NCBI GenBank assembly: GCA_013042125.1
Contig: JABDQS010000145.1
Span: forward strand, 1-22,291
Direction of reading: 5' to 3'
DNA: 22,291 nt
Source of the DNA: Eudoraea sp.
Lineage (GTDB): Bacteria > Bacteroidota > Bacteroidia > Flavobacteriales > Flavobacteriaceae
Position 1 is the first letter of the stretch. Every line of letters begins with the position of its first letter. Below the pieces are notes generated by a model. The model was not told the origin of the DNA. It saw only the letters and a list, made by a program, of their open reading frames with translations, and did not search any database. Positions 16,380 through 22,291 of the stretch are shown in pieces. The position numbers and the translations under genes are program-made.

Positions 16380-16853
16380 TTATTTATTGGTTAAAATCTC
16401 TTCTAAATGACCAAAACCCTGCATTTTAGCATGATCTAAGGCAGTATTGCCACGGGCATCTTTGATATTCAAATCTGCCCCATGTGCTATTAGCAGTCGG
16501 GCTATTTCAGGCTTGTTAAAGGTGATCGCATATATAAGGCAACTGGCCCCCATGCTATTGGTGGTGTTCACATCGGCCCCTGCTTTCATTAATTGTTCTG
16601 CTATTCCTGCATATCCTTTAAAACAGACCCCCATCAATGCGGTATTCCCCACTCCATCTGTATCATCAATCCGGGCACCGTTCTCTAACAATGAGGTAAC
16701 GATCGCACCATGATCGTAATAGGCTGCTAAAATTAAAGGAGTAGAACCTCGCTGATCTCTGATATGAACAAGTTGAGGGTTTTCCTTTAGTGCCTTATCT
16801 ATTTCCTTCAGATCGCCTTGCCTTATCGCATTAAAAAAAGATTCTTGTTGCAT
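16380..16853 (-). CDS. Ankyrin-repeat protein
   Basis: A 157-residue cytoplasmic protein made almost entirely of ankyrin repeats: a capping helix pair (about 2-33), full repeats at about 35-63 (RGSTPLILAAYYDHGAIVTSLL), 68-97 (GNTALMGVCFKGYAGIAEQL) and 101-130 (GASCLIYAITFNKPEIARLL), and a shortened last repeat from 134. No signal peptide. It is a protein-binding scaffold whose partner is unknown; the neighbouring omega-amidase gene is probably in the same transcript. A longer frame from a TTG at 16880 exists, but the ATG at 16853 gives a sensible N-terminus (MQQESFFNAIRQGD) and lies 32 bases past a -7 box. Confidence 0.88.
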   Translation of the reverse strand: MQQESFFNAIRQGDLKEIDKALKENPQLVHIRDQRGSTPLILAAYYDHGAIVTSLLENGARIDDTDGVGNTALMGVCFKGYAGIAEQLMKAGADVNTTNSMGASCLIYAITFNKPEIARLLIAHGADLNIKDARGNTALDHAKMQGFGHLEEILTNK

Positions 16854-16885
16854 ACTTCTAAATATAAAAACACATTTCAACTTTT

Positions 16886-16893
16886 CAAATGTA
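16886..16893 (-). promoter_or_regulatory. -7 promoter box for the ankyrin/omega-amidase unit
   Basis: The reverse complement reads TACATTTG, an exact TAnnTTTG match, with an AT-rich divergent gap upstream. Leader to the ATG at 16853 is about 25-30 bases. The box lies in one arm of a short inverted repeat (ACATTT at 16872-16877, AAATGT at 16887-16892), which may be chance. Confidence 0.45.
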
Positions 16894-16923
16894 CCTCTAT
16901 AATTTTATAATGTATATTGTAGT

Positions 16924-17310
16924 ATGGACGAGAAATTATTAAATGTCTTTGGAATGCCTCTGGAGCCTTGCTGCTATGATCCTATGACCGGGTATTTCAG
17001 AGATGGCCTATGCAGGACAATGGCGGCTGATACAGGAACCCATGTGGTTTGTGCCAGGGTTACTACAGAATTCCTGACTTACTCAAAAGAGCGTGGAAAC
17101 GATCTTATTACCCCCATCCCTCAATGGCAATTTCCCGGACTAAAACCCGGTGATCAATGGTGTTTGTGTATCTCAAGATGGATAGAAGCGGAAAAAGCAG
17201 GGGTAGCACCTCCTGTGGTGTTAGAAGCAACCCACCAAAAGGCCCTGGAGTATACAACCCTGGAAAAACTGGTAGAATACGCCTGGACGACCCCCTCTTC
17301 AAAAACGTAA
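16924..17310 (+). CDS. DUF2237 family protein
   Basis: A 128-residue cytoplasmic protein of the DUF2237 family (PF09996), recognised by its nearly invariant blocks: NVFGMPLEPCCYDPMTGYFRDG (residues about 7-28), a THVVCARVTTEFL segment, SKERGNDLITP, FPGLKPGDQWCLC, and PPVVLEATHQKALEYTTLEKL. Several cysteines (17, 18, 30, 41, 75, 77) are present. The molecular function of the family is not known. The gene is divergent from the ankyrin gene and followed after 11 bases by a membrane-protein gene, so the two likely share a transcript. I did not find a convincing -7 box in front of it. Confidence 0.9.
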   Translation: MDEKLLNVFGMPLEPCCYDPMTGYFRDGLCRTMAADTGTHVVCARVTTEFLTYSKERGNDLITPIPQWQFPGLKPGDQWCLCISRWIEAEKAGVAPPVVLEATHQKALEYTTLEKLVEYAWTTPSSKT

Positions 17311-17321
17311 ACAGTAACTGA

Positions 17322-18218
17322 ATGAATTCAAAAAAAAATAATATTGACCTTTTGTATTCTTTATTTCTCTCTGAGAAGACCAAAAAGCGCAGTGAGAAAC
17401 TCATCGTTACCATTGCGATCATTAGTTTTCTATTACATCTTACATTAATTCTGATCAAGGATTTCATTCCCGGAGGATTGCCTTTTACATCCGACCTATT
17501 TAATAATCCCATCGCGGCCATCTATACTCCTTTTTCTTTTATTCTGGTATACGAGGTCTATCTACTGGTCTACTATCTCCCAAAGTCAATTTCACTTTAT
17601 ATAAGCAAGCAATATGAGATCATTACCCTGGTTATCATCAGGCGTATTTTCAAAGACCTTTCTAATTTAGACCTTAACTCCAATTGGTTCGAAAACAGCT
17701 ATGATCTACAGCTAACATTTGACCTGGTGACAACACTGTTATTGTTTGGGTTGATACTTCTATTTAATCGGCTAAACCTGGCCAGAAAAAAGATGAGGGG
17801 AGATGAAGAGGTGCCTTCAGGAACCCTCACAAGGCTAATTAAAAGGAAAAAAATCCTGGCTATCATTTTAGTGCCTGTATTTTTCGTCCTTGCCTTTTAT
17901 AGTTTTGGGACATGGATATCTGATGTCCTGGGAGCCACCAATAGGGGTATTAATTCACTTGGAGACATCAATCTGATATTTTTTAATGAATTCTTTACCA
18001 TTCTTATCCTTGCCGATGTTCTGTTACTCTTATTTTCATTCTTCCATACGGACCAATTTAATGCGGTGATCAGAAACTCGGGTTTTATTATATCAACCAT
18101 CCTGATCAGGCTTTCTTTTAGTACAACCGGACTGGTAAATGACCTGCTGGTAGTGGTAGCTGTAAGCTTTGGTGTCTTAATACTTTGGTTGAATAATAAA
18201 TACTATAAGCTGGAATGA
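17322..18218 (+). CDS. Seven-TM membrane protein of unknown function
   Basis: I do not recognise this 298-residue protein. It has about seven hydrophobic segments: roughly 27-46, 67-88, 132-149, 178-197, 219-241, 253-267 and 271-291. A longer soluble or amphipathic stretch (about 90-130, with YISKQYEIITLVIIRRIFKD and LNSNWFENSYDLQ) lies between TM2 and TM3, and a basic loop (LARKKMRGDEE...RLIKRKK, 153-177) lies between TM3 and TM4, suggesting that loop is cytoplasmic. There are no obvious transporter or enzyme motifs. ATG at 17322 lies 11 bases after DUF2237, indicating an operon. It ends 19 bases before the convergent lipoprotein gene. Confidence 0.8.
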   Translation: MNSKKNNIDLLYSLFLSEKTKKRSEKLIVTIAIISFLLHLTLILIKDFIPGGLPFTSDLFNNPIAAIYTPFSFILVYEVYLLVYYLPKSISLYISKQYEIITLVIIRRIFKDLSNLDLNSNWFENSYDLQLTFDLVTTLLLFGLILLFNRLNLARKKMRGDEEVPSGTLTRLIKRKKILAIILVPVFFVLAFYSFGTWISDVLGATNRGINSLGDINLIFFNEFFTILILADVLLLLFSFFHTDQFNAVIRNSGFIISTILIRLSFSTTGLVNDLLVVVAVSFGVLILWLNNKYYKLE

Positions 18219-18237
18219 TCTTAAATGAAGTAACTTT

Positions 18238-19605
18238 TTAATCCCTGATCCCCGGCGAAAAATCCTGGGGGGCATTTTGTGGCTGATTTACGGTACCTGC
18301 TCCTCCCGTATCATTATATAATGTCCATTCTGAAAAGGTATACACCGGATTGCCAAACTGAACGAATGCATTTCGCAAGGCACGACCATCTTCAAATTCG
18401 TGATCCGTACCGGAACCATCTTCCCCCACAACACCAAAAACATCGATTATGTTCCCAAATGGATCAACCAACACAAGGTTGTCATCACCGTTAGAATCAG
18501 CCGGACTATTAAGTCCCGCTTCCAGATCTGGTTCAAAACCATAGATCTGTTCAAAAGAAACAGCATTTGAGGCCAGAACCAATGTATTACCAGCATAAAT
18601 TGAAAGGCTACTAAGATCTATTGTGGAACCTGGAGCAGTATTGCCATTGGTATACCTGTCTAGATGCCATCCCTTGAGTGATAAAGAATCCTTCCCCGAA
18701 TAAAATAGTTCTACAAAACGAGCACTACTGGCATTATCCGGATCTGCGATTTCAGAAATAAGTAAGGAGTCGGTAGTAAACTCGGTGATCAGGTCTTTGC
18801 AGCGTTCCCTATCAAAGTTCAGATCTGCCTGAGCCCTGATAATCAATTGTGGAAGCTCATCTTCCGGATAATAGATCCCGGTGATGGTCCCCATCTCTTC
18901 GGGTAGTTTTTCCTGTGAAAAATCTGAATAACCACTAGTGAGCAGCACAAGTTGTAGATCATTACAATCTATCAGTATCCGTTCAGACATTTCTTCAGCA
19001 ACGGCATACGTCTTTCCCAATTCTTCTTCACTGAATTCAATGTTTTCTATCGTGATCAGGGTATTCGCATTCTGAAACTCCAGATCTTCAATTGTTGTAA
19101 CGAAAGGAACTAATTCAGATTCCTGATCACAACTCTTTTCAAGGTGTTTGCCTATAGCATGGGTAGGGATTCTGCCTACTATGAGGTTGCCAAAAGATGT
19201 ATAGGCACTTCCTAATTTATAGATCCCTTTGGACCTTCCCAGATATAGCCCCTGCAAATGGATATATACCTTATCCCCCGGCGAAAAACGAAGATACGAA
19301 TCTCGAAGATCCATTTCCATTTGAAATCCCTTTGTGGGGTTACTAGCCTTATCCTGCAAATGGATGGTATTAAAAAAATTTCCCATTTCATCAGATGAAA
19401 TAACATACACTTCAACCACTAAATCTTCTAATATTTTTGTAGTGCTTCCCTGATACAAATCGTAAACACTTTGAAAGGTAGTATTCGATTTTAGATCAGT
19501 ATTGCAAGATCTTGATGGTGGTTTCCAATCATCTGAACGAATGCATGCAGACAGGATCAACATCATCATAAATGGTAAATATCTATTATTTCTATGTGGA
19601 GACAT
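18238..19605 (-). CDS. Surface lipoprotein with DUF5689 and lamin-tail domains
   Basis: A 455-residue lipoprotein. The signal MMMLILSAC gives a clean lipobox (L18-S-A-C21). Just after it comes CIRSDDW, and the SDD cluster resembles the flavobacterial export signal that sends lipoproteins to the cell surface. Residues about 33-275 form a DUF5689 region with OB-fold-like pieces (VVEVYVISSDEMGN, FNTIHLQDKAS, FSPGDKVYIHLQG). Residues about 281-400 form a lamin-tail domain (LLISEIADPDNASSARFVEL, LKGWHLDRYTNG, LVLVDPFGNIIDVFG), and the end (WTLYNDTGGAGTVNQPQNAP) is typical of such bacterial proteins. I chose the ATG at 19605: the frame is open further, but that would overlap the receptor, and only this start leads into the signal. 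It follows the receptor stop by 13 bases. Confidence 0.85.
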   Translation of the reverse strand: MSPHRNNRYLPFMMMLILSACIRSDDWKPPSRSCNTDLKSNTTFQSVYDLYQGSTTKILEDLVVEVYVISSDEMGNFFNTIHLQDKASNPTKGFQMEMDLRDSYLRFSPGDKVYIHLQGLYLGRSKGIYKLGSAYTSFGNLIVGRIPTHAIGKHLEKSCDQESELVPFVTTIEDLEFQNANTLITIENIEFSEEELGKTYAVAEEMSERILIDCNDLQLVLLTSGYSDFSQEKLPEEMGTITGIYYPEDELPQLIIRAQADLNFDRERCKDLITEFTTDSLLISEIADPDNASSARFVELFYSGKDSLSLKGWHLDRYTNGNTAPGSTIDLSSLSIYAGNTLVLASNAVSFEQIYGFEPDLEAGLNSPADSNGDDNLVLVDPFGNIIDVFGVVGEDGSGTDHEFEDGRALRNAFVQFGNPVYTFSEWTLYNDTGGAGTVNQPQNAPQDFSPGIRD

Positions 19606-19618
19606 GGACCGGAAAATA

Positions 19619-22291
19619 TTAAAAGCTAACTGCAACATTGAGAAAAAAAGTTCGTCCAAAGCCATGCCAATACTTAGGACCAAATGACGGACTTCCACTG
19701 AGGTTATCCTGAAGCATCTGTCCGTAATTGCCATTTCTGCTTTGCTCATACCCGCCAGTTTTATATTTGACATCAAACAGATTGTTTACGCTGCAAAAAA
19801 CACTGATATAATGATCATTATACAACCATGATTTTCCTCCAATGAGATTAAGGAGGTAGACCGGCGAAAGCGATTCTTGTGCGAGCATCGATCTTACTTT
19901 TTCTTCCGTGGCCTCAGGAAATGGTATCCCTGTATCAGGATCAATTTTAAAGCTTGCTGTGCGGGTTATCATCGCAATATCAATAAATTTATGAGCAAGA
20001 TAATTTGCTGTTCCGGCTATCCACCAATAGGATGGATCTCTATATTCCATTCCAAGGGACAGAGCAGTTTGAGGACCTTGAGCCATCCGATAGTTTTTGA
20101 TGCCGGCTATGCCCAGATCAATATTACCTTCACTTCGTTGCAGATCTTCACCAGCTCCTACGGTATCAAAATTGATGGTTATATTTGGGTCACTCGCATA
20201 TTGATATTCACCAAAGGCAGTTACAAAAGATACTTTAGTTGTAGTTGACAGATCATAAACTACCCCTAGTTCTACGCCCCTGTGAAGTTTATCCAAACCC
20301 GTCACCACTTCCTGTACAAAATCTGATCCTACTCCAGCATCCACATAAAAGAAATTACCTTCTGTTGCGTTTTGAAATCGTGTGTAATAAGAGGACACCC
20401 TGGCGGTAAGTTTGGGCATTCGGAGCAGATAGCTCAGATCAACACTATGTACTTTTTCATTTGTAATATTTGGAACTGTTTCATGATTCTCTCTGGGATT
20501 TATATACAACGATTTCAAGAGTGGAGCCCGTGTTCCAAGATAGGCATGGGTTTTGAGCCAATGCCTTGAAGTAAGTCTGTAGGACAGTCCTGCTTTTAGA
20601 GAGCTATTATGAAAGCGCTTCAAGCCCCCTTCTCCAAACGAGTTTTGTAAATAACGCTCATTTAGGAAAAGCCCGTCTCTCTGAAAATCTCTAGCTGCAT
20701 AATCCCCCGCGACAAAAATGTCCCACTGTTTCCAGAAAAAACGGGCTTGTAAAAAACTTTCCCAATAATGAGTATTGATGACATAATTATAATTGAAGAT
20801 CTCGTTTTGTTCTTTGCTAAGAGAGCCATTTACATCATTGCGAGTGTTTGTGAATGGATCTCTGTCTGATAAATTCTTTGCCCCTAAAAGATCTCTGGAT
20901 CTGGCAAAACTGTGCCTCTCTGAAAACTGAAAACTAATACCGGTAGCTACTTTGAACTTTTTGCTCAAGGCGAGATTGATCACTACATTACCGGTGAGTG
21001 AACTTTCATTGTTAACATCATCATACCAGACATAAGCAGCATTTTGTTGTCGCGAAGCTGTGCCATTGGCGTCATATAGAGCGGACCAGGGCCATTGAGG
21101 ATTTTGTAGCAAAGCTTCTTTTGCCTGATTTGCTCCAATATAATTTGCACCAATTGGACTGTTGATATAATAGCTGGGCATATACCTGTAGTAGATAGGG
21201 TCCGGGTTGGGGGCATCGTAATATCCCATCCTGCTGCTGGCTATTTCACCGGATTGATGTGCCAAAGCAGCTCGTATTCGCATACCACCGGACTTGTATT
21301 TATAGTACATCATCCATATAGGTTCATGTAGGGTTCTGATCCTCGAGGACCTTATTGAACCCTCTTGCAATCCCCAGTATGGATTGTATTTTGAACCAAG
21401 TAAAGTAACTACTTCATCTGTAAGGGCCGCAGATCTTCCCCTGCTGTTGTAGGAATTGATCAGGGCCACGCCTATACTATGTTCCGGGGAAAAGGTATAG
21501 TCTACTGCCGAAAAAAATGCATAGGCATTATATTGGGTTCCGTCTACATACCCTTCCCGGGACCAGCGGTGTGAAATTGATAATGAGAATGCCAAGCCCT
21601 TTTTTCGAACCCCTGAATGGTAGGTTGCCATTATTCTATTCCTGTATGTTCTATTGGAAGCAGAAGCCGAAAAGCGAAAACCCGGCCTTGCATTGGATGG
21701 CGAAATGTCTATGGAGGTACTTCCTAACAGGCCTCCAAAAGCATTCTCGGAGATAGCAAGGCCATAGTCTAATTCCTGATTCCGTGTAACATCATTTAGT
21801 CCACCCCAGTTATTCCATTGTGGCCTACCGTCCCAGTAGCGGTTCATAGGTATACCATTGATCAGGACCTTTCCTTCATTCGAATCGTACCCACGTACTT
21901 TAAAATAGGCCTGACTAAAATCAAACGCTGCCCTGGAAAGAAACACATCGCGTGTTGCTTGTAATAATCCGGAGGCTGTTTCCAAAGACGCATTATCAAA
22001 AAGGTCGGCTTCTGTTAGTGCGACCAAATTGTCTGTTTTTTCAATTGCTAAGTTCTGCTCCATATAGACCGGACCTATATTCATAGTATCTGTGTCCAGG
22101 AATACAGGATAGTATTTAGTAACCATATTTGTATAAGAGAAGACCAGCTGCTGCTTACCTTTTAATTCTGTACGAAGCACGAATTCTCCTTTTTCATTGG
22201 TCCTTGTTTCTTCCTCACTCTCTTCAATTTGTACTTTAATATCCTGTAAAGGTTTTTGATTTCGGTATTCTAACACCACCCCGGAAATGGT
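19619..22291 (-). CDS. TonB-dependent receptor with carboxypeptidase-regulatory-like domain (5' end beyond window)
   Basis: The visible 890 codons run to the right edge in frame (TISGVVLEYRNQKPLQDI at the edge), so the signal peptide and true start lie outside. The first about 80 residues are a CarboxypepD_reg-like beta-sandwich, then a plug domain (DVFLSRAAFDFSQAYFKVRGYDSNEGKVLINGIPMNRYWDGRPQWNNW, split here as two motifs around the GYDSNEG turn), then a large barrel ending in Phe (FFLNVAVSF). The domain order is that of SusC-type importers, but no SusD gene follows; instead the DUF5689/lamin-tail lipoprotein begins 13 bases after the stop. I infer the two form an outer-membrane import complex for an unknown, perhaps nucleic-acid-related, ligand. 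Confidence 0.9.
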   Translation of the reverse strand, partial: TISGVVLEYRNQKPLQDIKVQIEESEEETRTNEKGEFVLRTELKGKQQLVFSYTNMVTKYYPVFLDTDTMNIGPVYMEQNLAIEKTDNLVALTEADLFDNASLETASGLLQATRDVFLSRAAFDFSQAYFKVRGYDSNEGKVLINGIPMNRYWDGRPQWNNWGGLNDVTRNQELDYGLAISENAFGGLLGSTSIDISPSNARPGFRFSASASNRTYRNRIMATYHSGVRKKGLAFSLSISHRWSREGYVDGTQYNAYAFFSAVDYTFSPEHSIGVALINSYNSRGRSAALTDEVVTLLGSKYNPYWGLQEGSIRSSRIRTLHEPIWMMYYKYKSGGMRIRAALAHQSGEIASSRMGYYDAPNPDPIYYRYMPSYYINSPIGANYIGANQAKEALLQNPQWPWSALYDANGTASRQQNAAYVWYDDVNNESSLTGNVVINLALSKKFKVATGISFQFSERHSFARSRDLLGAKNLSDRDPFTNTRNDVNGSLSKEQNEIFNYNYVINTHYWESFLQARFFWKQWDIFVAGDYAARDFQRDGLFLNERYLQNSFGEGGLKRFHNSSLKAGLSYRLTSRHWLKTHAYLGTRAPLLKSLYINPRENHETVPNITNEKVHSVDLSYLLRMPKLTARVSSYYTRFQNATEGNFFYVDAGVGSDFVQEVVTGLDKLHRGVELGVVYDLSTTTKVSFVTAFGEYQYASDPNITINFDTVGAGEDLQRSEGNIDLGIAGIKNYRMAQGPQTALSLGMEYRDPSYWWIAGTANYLAHKFIDIAMITRTASFKIDPDTGIPFPEATEEKVRSMLAQESLSPVYLLNLIGGKSWLYNDHYISVFCSVNNLFDVKYKTGGYEQSRNGNYGQMLQDNLSGSPSFGPKYWHGFGRTFFLNVAVSF

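Noticed and set aside
16872..16892. Inverted repeat ACATTT/AAATGT around the ankyrin promoter, a possible operator
   Set aside because: Six-base arms in a very AT-rich gap are expected by chance, and no second copy was seen elsewhere.
19606..19776. 57-residue upstream extension of the DUF5689 lipoprotein
   Set aside because: It would overlap the receptor's coding end on the same strand and bury the lipobox; the ATG at 19605 gives a normal lipoprotein signal.

Overview
The window looks like an ordinary chromosomal stretch of a marine-type member of the Flavobacteriaceae (Bacteroidota). The evidence is the proteins (UPF0104 membrane protein after panD, a eukaryote/archaeal-type glycyl-tRNA synthetase, DUF5689 plus lamin-tail lipoprotein, carboxypeptidase-regulatory-like TonB receptor) and repeated exact matches to the Bacteroidota -7 promoter box TAnnTTTG at plausible distances before start codons. 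I see no insertion sequences, phage genes, CRISPR, tRNA or rRNA.

Layout. (1) 1-3524: panC, panD, a flippase-like membrane protein and a secreted alpha/beta-hydrolase-fold protein form one rightward unit, closed by a strong hairpin terminator at 3483-3524; a divergent promoter at the left edge serves a gene lying outside the window. (2) 3515-6016: radA and a proline-iminopeptidase-like lipoprotein, rightward. (3) 6017-7881: an aldo/keto reductase close to E. coli Tas and exodeoxyribonuclease III, leftward. (4) 7938-10704: a small outer-membrane barrel protein and a TonB-dependent receptor, rightward, each with a recognisable promoter. (5) 10701-13188: glyQS and a membrane-anchored coiled-coil protein, leftward. 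(6) 13232-15605: comF and an Ig-like (Big_5) lipoprotein, rightward. (7) 15592-16853: ankyrin-repeat protein and a YafV-type omega-amidase, leftward. (8) 16924-18218: a DUF2237 protein and a 7-TM protein of unknown function, rightward. (9) 18238-22291: a large TonB-dependent receptor (its start lies beyond the right edge) followed by a DUF5689 plus lamin-tail surface lipoprotein, leftward.

Most genes are housekeeping: pantothenate/CoA precursors, recombination and base-excision repair, translation, DNA uptake and nitrogen metabolite repair. The two places most likely to hold undescribed biology are the TonB receptor/DUF5689-lamin-tail pair, which resembles a SusC/SusD-like import pair without SusD, and the hydrolase-fold protein at 2319-3452, which keeps the fold but appears to have lost its catalytic serine and histidine. 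Convergent genes are packed with no spacer: three of the four convergent pairs abut or overlap at their stop codons.
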